Source: Bromus sterilis (lineage: Eukaryota; Streptophyta; Magnoliopsida; Poales; Poaceae). Taken from it: a stretch of 64,000 bases of DNA. Shown piece by piece: positions 11,772 to 23,030 of this stretch. The stretch covers positions 303,624,031-303,688,030 of the forward strand of contig OX465600.1 in assembly GCA_950022295.1 (NCBI GenBank), read 5' to 3'. Each line of letters starts with the position of its first letter. The first letter of the stretch is position 1. The translations under genes were made by a program, and so were the position numbers. The notes under the pieces were generated by a model. It was not told the origin of the DNA and searched no databases. It was given only the letters and a program-made list of their open reading frames with translations.

Positions 11772-12203
11772 TCAAGGACCAATGTAAATTAGATCGAACT
11801 CGTGTAGGAAGTACCGTTTGTGTAATACATGTTCGAGCAAGCACGAGGAATGAGATGGTGTATATATATGATATATTCATGATGATAATGTGTAATATAT
11901 ATTGTGGTTCCTTCATTGTTGCTTTTAATTATATGTATATGGTACCATTTAATTGAATACAAAACACAAAATAAAATAAAAAAAAAATCAGAAACAGTGG
12001 CCTCTTTGGTCCCGGTTCTTCCTATCAACCGGGACCAATGACACCTCCCCCCCTCGCTGCGCGCCTGGCCACGTGGAGCCTCTTCGGTCCCGGTTCGTGG
12101 GCCAACCGGGACCAGCTTTAGTCCCGAGTCATTGGTCCCGGTTGGGGAACGGGGACTGAAGGCCCCCACGAACCGGGACAATAGGGGGGTCTGTCCACTA
12201 GTG
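11772..12203. repeat. 3' untranslated and subterminal repeat region of the CACTA element
   Basis: After the stop codon comes an AT-rich stretch to ~11990. Then several inverted copies of GGTCCCGGTT...AACCGGGACC interspersed with CTCTTCGG and CCACGTGG blocks run up to the terminus at 12203. Such subterminal arrays are transposase-binding regions in En/Spm elements. The same blocks, inverted, form the left end of the element at 29985. Confidence 0.7.
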
Positions 12204-12410
12204 ACATGTCTTGATGATTTTTTCAGTTCGTGTGGGATTGTGTGGAGGGAAACAGAACTGAAGTAATCTTTCTCTCCCTTTAATGTTGGATAGAGACTAA
12301 ATACAACAATTATTTATCTAATGCTTGCTCTAACAAAATCTAATACAATGTGTATTTTGAAACAAAGGAAGTATATAGTCTTTTAACCAACACATGTGTA
12401 GCAAAGTTAC

Positions 12411-12566
12411 CTGATGACTATGGGGCAGCGTAGGGTTGCGGATGAAGAAGTCCCCCCACACACTGAGGCGATAATCAACCTCGTGTCGTTGCTCGTCCAG
12501 CACCGTGTAGCCCTGGACAATCATTCTGCCACTGCCACCCGCATGTTTCTCCCCCGACTTAGCCAT
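12411..12566 (-). pseudogene. Possible orphan first exon of a gene cut by the CACTA insertion
   Basis: On the minus strand an ATG at 12566 opens 52 codons (starting MAKSGEKHAGGSG and ending PTLPHSHQ). The frame stops cleanly at a CAG|GTAACT donor at 12410. A TATATATA box lies ~105 bp upstream at 12671-12680. No second exon is visible: the presumed intron runs into the CACTA right end at 12203. I do not recognise the protein. It could be a real gene fragment or chance; the donor and TATA spacing favour a fragment. Confidence 0.35.
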
Positions 12567-12670
12567 TGATGTCCTTGGTTCCCTCTCGAACACACACACC
12601 ACTACAAGAAGCTTGGATGCAGTAGTTGACCGTAAACCCCGTGTTTTGCTTTGCCCCAATACCGTAGTCG

Positions 12671-12680
12671 ATATATATAG
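12671..12680 (-). promoter_or_regulatory. TATA-like box upstream of the orphan exon
   Basis: Reads CTATATATAT on the minus strand, 105-115 bp before the candidate ATG at 12566. It is supported only by consensus and spacing. Confidence 0.35.
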
Positions 12681-12717
12681 AGACAAGTACGTACATCAGC
12701 GGTGTGTTACTCAGTTA

Positions 12718-12798
12718 CTCCCTCCGTCCCATAATATAGTATCGTTTTTTAAGTTAGTCTAGCTCAAAAAACATTACTATATTATGGGACAGAGGTAG
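12718..12798. mobile_element. Stowaway-type MITE, 81 bp
   Basis: Inverted termini CTCCCTCCGTCCCATAATAT and its near-complement ending GGGACAGAGGTAG, flanked by TA at 12716-12717 and 12799-12800. Length, termini and TA duplication are those of grass Stowaway elements, which are mobilised by mariner transposases. Non-coding. Confidence 0.88.
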
Positions 12799-12860
12799 TA
12801 CTTCTCAACTATGCATACATCATTGTCGATCGTCAAACTTGTTAAGCAAACATAACTTAA

Positions 12861-13139
12861 TGAAGTACATCATAGGTCCTTAAACTATTTCAAGGGTGTC
12901 ACGTAAGTCCTCGAACTATGGGAAGTCTCATCCAGGTCCTCAAAGATCATTTGGAGTGCAATAAGTGTGTGCATATGTGACACTCTCAAATAGTTCAAGG
13001 ACCTATATGAAACTTCTAAAATAGTTTGAGGACCTAGATGACACACATATTGCACTTTAAGGACCTGGATGATGAGTTTCATAGTTCGAGGACCTAGGTG
13101 ACACCTTTGAAATAGTTTAAGGACCTGTGATGCACTTCA
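12861..13139. mobile_element. Foldback element with long inverted arms
   Basis: The left arm starts TGAAGTACATCATAGGTCC and the right arm ends GGACCTGTGATGCACTTCA. The arms pair almost along their whole length (~130 bp each). Within both arms the motif AGGTCCTxxAACTAT recurs roughly every 50-55 bp. The whole 279 bp could form one hairpin. No clear target duplication was found, so the superfamily is open; a MITE is likely. Confidence 0.7.
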
Positions 13140-14459
13140 CTCAACGTAACTGAACAGCATGACAAAGTTTCTTAAGCAAGATTGCTAAGAATGCACTTCA
13201 TAAATTGGTTATGCGTTCTTAATTCGGTATACTCAACACGTGTACTTACTTCATTCATGTTTGTTGTCAACCATGCGTTATTATTTACCTAGGCCTACAC
13301 GAGCAGCCATGTGGTAACATGCGTGTCATAAGATCATGTATGTGCTCCGTAGCTGGTATTTATACACACTAAAAGTAAGTCGACAAATTAACCATAAAAC
13401 ATGATATGTACGTAGAGGAGGTCACACGTAACCTATATGAACTATTGAGCACCAAAAATTAACTAAGTAAGTCGATAATAAAAGCGTCATGCGAACCGTG
13501 CATGTTTGTTTTTTACAGCAAGAAAGCTCCGGAAGGACCTAGAAGCTATTATATAACAGAAAGTGTATCATTGCTCATGTCATGCATGCTATCTTCTCAC
13601 CGGGCCCATAATTAAGAAGACATGTGAGCGTGGCATCCCACAAGACTAATTAAGTCTCTGTGTTAACTCATGGTAGGGCTGCACTTATATATGCGTATAC
13701 AAGGTAATTACCAAACCTACGAATAAGGCAAGTACCAATCCTACTTGGGGTAGAATCCTAGTTGCATTAGGATATGCACTTTCCGTGCAAAGTCGGGTTT
13801 AACTCCAACAACCATTACACTAAGAGGTACTCAGGAAAGTAGACACAAAGAACTAAAGAAACAATAGTATTGTCAAGAAGTATTTATCAAAAACCATCAT
13901 TTTTAGGGCTAGGATAACAACTTGGCATCTTTTCAGACAACACAAAAAACACCAAATATTTCTAGCATTAATATAGCCATCAACAACACACGCGTCAACA
14001 CTCAACAACAATGACCGAATTTAGCAAGTGTGTTACAAGCCTGCAATGCGTAAATTGAATCATCCGACATGCTTGCTTTGTCCTCCTAGGACTAATCTTT
14101 TTTACTATATGTGAAGGCGTACACAAGCTTGTGCGCCTTCGTTTCGGGCCGTGTCGGCTAATAGTGGATAAATACAAATACATTGCATGAGAGTTTGAAG
14201 AATTCTCTAGAACCCCCGTATCCAACTAGTAAACGGATATGGTCTACCCGGCCATACAAGGGACTTGCGTTCGCGCTTTGATTCTCAGGCGTTACATTTG
14301 CAAGGAGCAGTGAATTTTACCGTGCTGGCACTTGATTTACTGATCGTTTATATGTATATAATTAATCTGCAATAGCTTAATGACTGGTGGGTCGATCTCC
14401 TCCACTGTCCTAACTTGATTTCGCTTAGTTTGGGCGCGGTCTTGGTGAAAAAAGGATTT
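13140..14459. other. Intergenic sequence without recognisable features
   Basis: AT-rich, non-repetitive at the scale I can see, with frequent stops on both strands. No termini, tandem repeats or splice-like exons could be supported. Confidence 0.5.
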
Positions 14460-16463
14460 ACAGCGCCACTTGCAGAGGGGATGGCCCACTGGGTGAAAAA
14501 ATAAAGCAGGCACACGCACCGACGCACGGCCCTCCTCCTCCCTCTCTCACTTTTACTCCCTCGGTCCGCCGCCGTCGAGGCCGGCGGCCCCGATCTGAGA
14601 GAGGAGAGAAGGGATGCAGGCATGGCGAAAAGGAGGGGCTGCTACCCCTCCCCCCTCCTCCCTCTCGGGCAGCGGCGCGTCCGTCAGTCATCAGGCACCA
14701 GCGCACGGGGTTGCCGGGCGTGAGGACAGTGGAGGAGATCGAGGATGGGGAGCGTGATGGGTGGTCGGGGAGCGCGCGGCGTCCAGCAAGACAGAAGAGT
14801 GTGCAACTGCATTGCCTTCTCCTCTCCCCGCTCAGCCGCCTACTCGTCCTCCGGTGAGCCCTCCTCTCATTTTTCTCCTCCCCTAACCCTCTTTTCTTCC
14901 TCGTTCCTCCTGCTCATTTGATCTCATCCAATCCATCTCTCTTTGCTGCCTCCCTGCAGAGGATCTTGTGGTGGCTAGCTCTACACCACCTCTCCATCCT
15001 CTGCCATGGTACAAACCCACCTTAGATGTAGATGGGAAAGAGGAGAGGGACGGCTGGCATATCTCAATTTTGAGTTGTAAATTATTGTCTATTACTTTTT
15101 GTATAGATGGTCAACATGTAATTATGTTTTGAGTGATGAGTGATGACACATGATGCGGGTGAACGAAATGTTCTTTGCATTGCAGGAGGTAAAAATAATC
15201 TTATGATTTAATCAGCAGCCAATCTGTCATTTCTACCTTGATGCTAACCCATGGATTTCAGAACAGCTCGAAGCAGCCAAGTCAATGAGGAGTTGTAAAA
15301 TTAGTTGCTCGTATGGGTGATAAGGAGAGAGGGAGAGAGATCACATTCTGAAAAGGAATGGAATTGTCAATCCAAGTTTAATTTTCATTGGCATTTAAAT
15401 TCTTATTATGCTTTTCTCAGATTTTTGCTGGGTGTTTAAACATACCTACACACTGGTTTCAGATTTCGGAACTACAAATAGGGTGCAAGTTATAGTGCTT
15501 TGTCCAAATTAGAAATAGGGAGAAGAGAAAATATTAATTATTCTGTGCATTTATAACTATTTGGATTGTTGGTTGAACTTATAACTAATTGGATTGTTGG
15601 TTGAGCGATTGAAGATTTGAGAAAGAAGAAACAAGGCCAACAAAATTAGGTTGAAGCTATGTCGATGGATTCATTTTGGCATAAATATTCGATCGCATGG
15701 CATGCATAGTGTCTTGTTCTGATTTACTTATTTGAATGTGTTTGCGTACATAAAAACTCATTTGGTTATTTTTGCTTTCTCATCAGGGATATAGGAGGAG
15801 AGATATCTATTGTTGAAATTTGATGATAAACAGATAGCAGGTATAAAAATATTTTGTTATGAAAGATATCTCTTGTTCTCTGCCATATTTTGTTATGCAT
15901 GCTTTCTTAAACTCTACTTGTCTTGTTAGCAGATGTTCATTGTCCAACGGAAGTAGTAGATTTCATCATACAATTCTCACCATGTTTGCAAGATCAATTC
16001 CCTGAACCTTGTATCTTGCTTTGGTTACTTTTTGCGATGCAAGGTAATATATTCTATTGCAATGCTTAGCATCATTTATTTTCGTTACTGTTGGGAGGAA
16101 GATGTTACTTTTCTTCAAATGAGATGATTTATGCATGGAGCAATAGTTACCATTATGACCATTATTACTTATGCATGCGGACTGTTGTTGTTACATTCAT
16201 GCCCAGTATATGAATCCATGTGTGTATGCCATTCCAAACTTGTTTTTTTGTTTGGAAAGTTAGTTTAGTTCTTTGTGTTGGATTCACATCTTCTCACATG
16301 TACCATCCTCTTAAATTTTGAAATTTTCAAAAAAAAAAACTAATGAGGATAGAGTGGCGTGGTCTCAATAGTACAACTTAAACTCTTGCATGCTTTACTT
16401 TTTCTCTGAAGTTTGTGCTCGACACGTCTTCACAGCCTCCATGTGTGCATGTGAGTTCCCATC

Positions 16464-16488
16464 TGTGTGTGTGTGTGTGTGTGTGTGT
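16464..16488. repeat. (TG)n microsatellite
   Basis: About twelve uninterrupted TG units. It is a likely polymorphic marker with no other meaning visible. Confidence 0.95.
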
Positions 16489-18737
16489 TTCTCTCATTTG
16501 TCCTTTCATATTTTATATGAGAATAGTAGTTGTTTGTAAAATGATCAAGGGGACTGCTTATAGGAGGATGTGTGTTTGAGAGAGACGGATGGAAAATAGG
16601 TTTATGGAACAATTCATATCAGAGAAAAGTAAATACCAGTCATGTTATTTTGTCAGTGTGAGTCACCCAAAAAAATCCTTGAAAGGTAGGCAAGATTTTG
16701 TAGGAGGCAAAATTTATGGAGTTAATTCATTGGATTAAACACAATTAGGAAGTCATGGTTAATTTGTAAATACAAATTACTCTGCAATTTTACATTTTTG
16801 GATATTGTTCATGACACTTGTCTTAAATTATTTGAAATCAAAAATCTTGGAATTGCATGAGAAGTTTGTCCTTTTTTTTCGAGGTAGTGCCAGATGGTAA
16901 AAGTAAATTGGATACTGTTGTAGTCTGAATCTTTTTAATAAAAACAATGGGAAACTTACAATTTCACTCCTACCTACACCATTTGCATCTCTTTTTAGGG
17001 AGGTGTCCTAGAAGACAGTAACTTACTTCAAATTTGCTCAATTCCTTTCAACTTTCACTTTTTTATATTATGTGTAAGTGTATCCCTCGACACTCTTTGT
17101 TTCTGGGTTTTCTAAAGGGGAGTACGAGGTTTCTTGTGCATACTATATATTCAGTATTACATGTTACACAAGTGTCTTCCCTTGTACAAACCTAGATAAT
17201 AAAGGGAAGCATCGTTCCTTCCTTTTGTCCTGATTCTGTTTTTTTAGGACATGAAAAATGGCTTGCATGCTATATTGTGCTACTACCATGGATTATCTAT
17301 CAGAAACTGTCCACATAGAGGATGAAAAATAAGATGGCATATTTATTTTTTATCCCTTCTTATTTTATTATGCATACACAAATTATGAATGCTAATCGGC
17401 TACATAATCTAGGACTTGAGAGCTTGTTTGGAAAGGTTTTAGGAGTGCCACCATATCTGCATGGAGGGCATGGTATGATATCAGCAAATTGGACCTGGGT
17501 TTAGCAAATGCAGGGTACAAATAAGGTCCTCCTTTGTTAACTATCTGCTGATGTCACATTGAAGCTTGAATATTTTCCATTCCTCTATAAAATACACCCC
17601 TCTACAGAATTGGTAGATTAAAGAACTTAACGCTTCTTCGTAGTTGTTTTTCAAATGACCTGATGCGATGACCAAAACATGGTTACTTAGCGGCTGTTTG
17701 GTTCGAAGCCCCGAGTAACCCATCCAAACTATGAACTAAATGACTGCTGCATTAATGAATACTTATTTTAATAAAAGTTCAATTTTATTATGTTCATATC
17801 TTTATTCTTTCTACTTTCGTGTGGTCTAAGATATAATGAGTTACTTTATGTGTATGGCATGTCTATTTATACTTGATTTGCTCAATTAGTCGTTTTAAAC
17901 TGCTGTAGCACACGAAAGCATGGTGTGATTGTTTTGTCTTTCTTTTAGAACCCTCAAATTAGTGCTCACTTTTCCTTATGTATCCTTGATTCAGTTTTAT
18001 TTCATTCCTTCTATATATGTTGCATTGGTCTTCAGATAAACCATCATTTATTTCATAAGAAGTTGCTACACCCGTGTTCTCCTTTTTAACTCACATCTCT
18101 TGACTTCTAGGTTATATCCGAAGTAGATTGATATGCTTCCCATAATTTTCCACTTTCTCCATTGCTTGGTATTTGTACATCGATTTACATTGTATTGGGT
18201 CAACATTCTGCAATATTAAGTTTTGGTTGGATACCTTAATTTGAGCATGCTAGGTTCATCATGTTTTTAAGAGAAATTAAATGAATGTATCATGCACGAA
18301 TTTACGATCTGGTCAACTATTCTAATCTCTAAAGGAAGGGCCATATAAATCTAGCAATGTAAATCAGCTAAGTATCTCCAAATGGCTTTGTGTAATCATG
18401 TAAAATGTAACAAAATACAATTAAAGGTAGTTTAGTTCCAATGGAAAACATGGTGATATAAGTTAGTACTAGGAAACAAACATTCTGTATACTATGTATT
18501 ATTTGGCACCATCGCTTAATTTAGTTACTAAGAGAGGATGCATACAACTGATATTAATTTCTAGCATAAATGTTCTATCTGAATGCAATATTGCTTCGAT
18601 GTGACATTGGACCGTAAGAGACAGGGACAACAAAATTATTTGGTGTGCATCCTTGACCATCCTCAAGTATGTTTCAATTCTTTCATGTATAATCTCAAAG
18701 TGCATTGGCCAAAGGATAGATATTTTACAATATCTTG

Positions 18738-19145
18738 TAGAGGTGTATAATTTCACCATCGAAAATAATTGTCTTTTGTATTATTACCATATGCCAGTAC
18801 CTTTTTCTTTGAACATATATGTCAGTGCCTTTGTTCTGCCTGAACGACATGCTCTGCTTCTACAACTTGTAGGGTTTTGGCCTTTCTCTTGTCCTCTTGT
18901 TGGCTTACTCTCCGATGAGGCCATGGAAGGTTCACTCGTGCTAGAAGCATTAATGTTTGATGGTGCTAACCTTTTAGAGGTGTTTAATTTTCACCATCTG
19001 TATTATTACCATATGTTGGGTCTTTGTTGTGCCCGTGACATGCTCTACTTCTACATCTTGCAGGTTTTGGCCTTTCTCTTCTCCTCTTGTTGGCTTCTTC
19101 TGTGATCAAGCCACGAAGGTTCGCTGACGCTAGAATCATTAATGA
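18738..19145. repeat. Two imperfect ~200-bp direct repeats
   Basis: Copy 1 (18738-18962) and copy 2 (18975-19145) share TAGAGGTGT, ATTATTACCATATG, GACATGCTCT, a GGTTTTGGCCTTTCTCTT block, CCTCTTGTTGGCTT and a final CTAGAA-CATTAATG. Copy 2 has a deletion of ~50 bp relative to copy 1. Neither encodes a convincing protein. Confidence 0.7.
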
Positions 19146-19688
19146 TTCAGAAGCTTGGTTGATTGGAATATATAATGGTTTTAATCTTGTATAGTTGGAT
19201 TCAGAAAAAGTAGTCAAGGAAGGTTTCTCGATTTCTTGCATATTCAGTTTAGCTTCCACTGGTTCTTCGCTTTGTTGTATTATTTCTGCATATATCCTTT
19301 AGAAATTTGAGAAAAGGCTCAATTTTTTGGGGGATAATGGTATTAGTGAATATGAGGTTATATGATCGGGTTCTCCACTACTATTTCTATGCTATACCTG
19401 TTTTATGTGTGTCAAGAGAGAAGAGGTTGATTGGTTGTGTACACACATTCTACAAACTAAACTTAGCAACTAGCTATAAGCACTTGTGATTCACTGTCTG
19501 CGCCCTCTAAGCACTATGTTCGTTGTACCCACCTACTTGTCCTACGAAGTTATGTATATATAACCTACACCTAAGGACGTGTTTCCTTTTGGTCTGCTAA
19601 AATGTCTAAGTAGCCTATGAAGCTCTATATGTACAACTTCACTCTTAGAAACTACTTACTTTTGCGATGGATATTTTTCATCATGCTT

Positions 19689-19718
19689 TTGCGCCATTGG
19701 CGCAACCGGGTCATCTAG
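19689..19718 (+). mobile_element. Helitron 3' terminus (hairpin plus CTAG)
   Basis: A 7-bp perfect stem TTGCGCC/GGCGCAA with a 3-nt loop at 19689-19705. Nine bases of spacer follow, then CTAG at 19715-19718, followed by T. This is the canonical 3' end of Helitrons (hairpin ~10 nt before CTRR, insertion before T). The 5' TC terminus was not identified, and no Rep/helicase is present, so this is a non-autonomous element of unknown length. Confidence 0.75.
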
Positions 19719-19719
19719 T

Positions 19720-20690
19720 ACTAGGAAAGGACTCGGGGCAAACAAGGCAAGGATTCAAGGGGATGACGATGTGACGTTGGTTGAGTTGTATCAAAACAAC
19801 CAAGACGCACCAAAAGTTGACATATAAGAGACAATTGGGAGTGGCCTTATATTTACCATTTTTTCATCGATGCATTTAAAAGATTGTAAGTGAACCTTTA
19901 ATTGCACTAGTAGAATGCCCGTGTGTTGCTACGGGCTTTTTAATATATTTTTCTAAATTTATATACTAAATTTGCAAACTAATAAAAGATGTTTTAAACA
20001 TTACTTTAGTATTCTAAAACGTCTTATATTAGTTTATGGAGGGACTATATAGTTGTATTATTGTATAAATCTCGTTGATTTTTTTACATCTTCTAGTGAC
20101 ATCGCCTTGAAACCTTTATGGATGGATTACTTTTGAACATCGACATAATCCATCTCCATTTCTCTCATAATCTTTACAAATAAACATAATAGAAATAGAC
20201 ATTTTGTATTAGCATATGCAACAAATATACAAAGAACGTTATCTGTATGCATCTCTTCAGATTGTGTAAAACTCGACGAGTTTTCAATCCGGTCCGTCAT
20301 AGTTACCCGTCGAAATACACAACAACGAAAGAAAAAATTTAAACAGTTGCTCATCGTCGCCGCCGTCGAGGTCGCAGTTCCACCGTGGTGGATGTAGCAA
20401 AAAAATTGTTGGTCGTAGCAAGAACACACAACAGTAAAAGCAAAAAAAATTAAACGATTGCAATGTTGTGCGTAACAAAAAAATCCCCAGATATTCCTCG
20501 GATATTCTATTTGTAGCAAAATTGCTTCATTGGTTGAAGCTTTTTTTTTACTTTGATTGAAGCTTTTTTTTACGCTAGTTGTAGCTTTTTTGTGTGGTGG
20601 TCGTTGGTTCAGCAAATATTATCGTTGGTTGTAGCATTTTTAGGTACTGGTTGCAATATTATCGTGTGTTGTTGTTGAAAAATCTCATCG
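19720..20690. other. Unclassified repeats between Helitron end and GC-rich block
   Basis: 19907-19940 has an ACTAGTAGAATGCCCGTG...ACGGG segment typical of a grass repeat terminus. 20010-20050 looks like the right half of a Stowaway (CTTATATTAGTTTATGGAGGGAC). 20400-20660 is a T-rich degenerate repeat with recurring GTTG(C/T)AGC and TTGAAGCTTTTTT. No gene is supported. Confidence 0.35.
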
Positions 20691-21115
20691 AAGATGGATG
20701 GCACGGCCATGGCGGTGGGCGGAGGGGCAAGGGCAAGGGCTGCAGCGCGAGGGAAAGGGCCATGGTGGTGGCGGTGCGATGGCGAGGACGAGGCAATGGA
20801 CGATGGCAGTGGCGTGTGGTGGGCGGCCATGGCACAGTTGATGGCGGCGGCACGAGGTGCGCAGCCATGGCAGCAGGCGGCGGTGAGCGGCGCGTGAAGT
20901 GCACGGCTATAAAGGTAGGCGGCGGGGCGGCGGCCATGACTACGCGAGCGCGGTGGATCCGAGTAAAGAAAGAAAAAAAAAGAGAAAGGAAAAGGACACT
21001 AGCGCGAGGAAGGCGACCGGCCGAATTGCTACGCCGGTCGGCCGTTCCCGATCACTTTCCGATAATGTACGCATCGACGACGAGGGTGGCATTGCAAGAT
21101 AGATTTTTATATATT
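20691..21115. other. GC-rich block, no convincing gene
   Basis: A strongly GGCGG-biased stretch with short open frames on both strands. Translations are Gly/Arg/Ala or Pro/His runs, as expected from composition. It could be a decayed CpG-rich gene start. Confidence 0.4.
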
Positions 21116-21430
21116 ACGAGATACTGACACATATCTACAAACATATGTCGACATGATATACAGATATATACATACAGGCATGATCACATGGCAGAACTAT
21201 ACGAAAATTGCAGTGCTTATTTGGAGTGTGGCATTTCCTAGCCATATATCCTCCTAAAATTTTATTTCTGACTCGTCTTAATCTTAAAAATTTCGAAACA
21301 ATAAAAGTCTTTTTTTGTCGTCATGAGACCAACCTAAAAATGTGAATCTCCAGGCTTTCATACTACCTGAGATACCGGTTTTGTGCCAATATATTTTGGC
21401 TGAAAGAGCCGTTACCAGACATCATCCAAA

Positions 21431-21535
21431 GTTAGTAGTTTATAAAGCCACTTACCGAGAAGGAAGTTAGTAGTTTATAAAGTCATGTACGGAGAAGGAA
21501 GTTAGTAGTTTATAAAGTCATTTATCGAGAAGAGT
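21431..21535. repeat. 35-bp tandem repeat, three units
   Basis: Units at 21431, 21466 and 21501, each GTTAGTAGTTTATAAAG followed by a variable (C/T)CA-T--CGAGAAGGAA half. The third ends in GAAGAGT. Confidence 0.9.
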
Positions 21536-22097
21536 ACAGTTTTTGACCTGAAGGTCATGAATACTCAAGCCCCTTAGTCTTTCGGCAAACGCCATTCCAC
21601 CTGTTTTCGTTATCTCTTTGCCAAAAGAATCTCGATCGAAAATAATTTAATCTATGTAAGACCCTTTTAAATAGGATATTTGACGATACATCATACTACC
21701 AAAAATAATGGGTAGAATATATATTGATCCAATGGTTATTATTGATTTCTTAATTTTAAGCTCTAGGACATTTTAGTAATCTACTGTTAGGGTAGATTTG
21801 TCCTTTCTTATTGGTTTTTATGTTGTCTTTTCTTATTGTTAACTGTGATGTAATTAATTTCAGGTTATTGAAAAATACAGTGATAATTTTAAGAGCAGCC
21901 GAGCGCACAGTCGATCAATCACATCTGAAGTAATAAACTCTGTCCATGTTCTATTTTTTAGACTACACACATACAAGTACAACCGCCTCTCCTCCTCGCT
22001 CAGGGTTGAGCGTCGATTGGTTGCCCTCCCAAGACGCATGTAGGACGCAGCCGCTCCGTGCTTCCCCGCTTGCCGTGTAGAACGCAGACGCATCGCG

Positions 22098-22287
22098 CTA
22101 CCCTGCCTCACCGTCCAATATACAACCACCCCGCTCAAGCCGGCAACCCTCTCTTTGTCGCTCGAACCCGGCTGGCGCACCGATATTGATTACTACCCTG
22201 CCTCACCGTGCAATATACAACCACCCCGCTCAAGCCGGCAACCCTCTCTTTGTCGCTCGAACCCGGCTGGCGCACCGATATTGATTA
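22098..22287. repeat. 95-bp tandem duplication
   Basis: 22098-22192 and 22193-22287 are identical except for one visible base (CCGTCCAAT versus CCGTGCAAT). This is a recent local duplication, with no gene. Confidence 0.95.
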
Positions 22288-22594
22288 GTCTTGATGCGTG
22301 AGGTCATATTAATCATGGAAGAATGCCTAACTATACAACCTGGTGGTTTTGATTTGCTCTGTAACAAGACGTGAGGGGTAGTACAAGATATTGTCATGAG
22401 AAATCGTTTTTAGGTAATAGACCGTGCATTACTAAATATTGATCTACCAAAAATACCTCAGATCTCACAATATACTACCAGAAATTATGTGTAATATAAA
22501 TTAGTCTGGGCCATCCATACCAAAAAAAATAAACGGCTATAATTTATTTGATGTACTATAAAAGATCTCTTTTTAAATAGCTGAAATAATGATA

Positions 22595-22687
22595 CTCTCT
22601 TCGATCCATATTAATTGACGCACACTTAGTATAACTCTAATACAAGGTTCTACTAAATATGGGTCAATTAATTTGAATCAGAGGAAG
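22595..22687. mobile_element. Stowaway-type MITE, 93 bp, diverged
   Basis: Starts CTCTCTTCGATCCATATTAA and ends GTCAATTAATTTGAATCAGAGGAAG. The ends are imperfect inverted repeats flanked by TA (22593-22594, 22688-22689). It is older than the copy at 12718, judging by the mismatches between arms. Confidence 0.75.
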
Positions 22688-22689
22688 TA

Positions 22690-23030
22690 TGTATCATGTA
22701 TAATACCATATTTGTTAAAACTAAATTTATGAATATCAATCTTCTACCGAGACAACAACTTTCCTTTTCAACTAGCTAGCCCTTTTTGCAAAGGTTCTTC
22801 AACTTACTTCCATACAGATAATATACATACATGCATGGTAGAACTACACGAAAACTACAGTATTTTTCTAAACGAGCATACTAGACGCTTGTATACACGA
22901 GCGTACAGCGTGCTTTTTTTTTTTGAAACTATCATAGAGCGTGCTTTGATGGGATAAAAAACTACAGCTGCTACGTAGAGCATGGCGTACGTGCGGTCGC
23001 GTACTGTCTTCAGTGCGCGCCTAGCCTAAC
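22690..23030. other. Downstream flank of the LEA gene
   Basis: An AT-rich to mixed stretch with a T-run at ~22914-22925. It would hold the 3' untranslated region (minus strand). No clear polyadenylation signal could be chosen. Confidence 0.35.

Larger units (their letters stand above)
7800..12203 (+). mobile_element. CACTA (En/Spm) transposon, right-hand part, left end missing
   Basis: The right terminus is clear: the sequence ends CTGTCCACTAGTG at 12203, the inverse of a CACTAGTGGACAG terminus. It is preceded by subterminal inverted repeats built on GGTCCCGGTT/AACCGGGACC (11995-12180). The trinucleotide after it, ACA, would be the target duplication. I found no matching CACTA left terminus between 6341 and the gene, and no TNP2-type transposase gene, so the left part is lost or lies across the duplication junction. 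The start coordinate given here is therefore arbitrary. The gene at 7998-11771 belongs to this element. Confidence 0.75.
14460..19688 (+). other. Gene-like non-coding segment, possibly cargo of a Helitron
   Basis: Begins with a CpG- and CT-rich block (14500-14990) resembling a 5' leader. It has a plausible intron from CCG|GTGAGC (~14851) to CCCTGCAG (~14960). A long AT/T-rich stretch with further acceptor-like TGCAG sites (15185, 19063) follows. No sustained reading frame supports a protein. It lies directly left of a Helitron 3' terminus at 19718, so it could be captured host sequence. The Helitron 5' end was not found, so extent and capture are inference. Confidence 0.3.

Noticed and set aside
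18653..19105. 150-codon plus-strand frame
   Set aside because: Spans both copies of an imperfect direct repeat, hydrophobic by T-richness, with no recognisable domain or codon bias.
19907..20050. A complete Stowaway or CACTA element starting at ACTAGTAGAATGCCC
   Set aside because: The left and right halves do not pair and no target duplication fits. Only a right-half Stowaway-like end can be supported.
20691..20940. A glycine- or proline-rich protein gene
   Set aside because: Open frames occur in several frames on both strands, as expected from GGCGG bias. No splice or promoter context.
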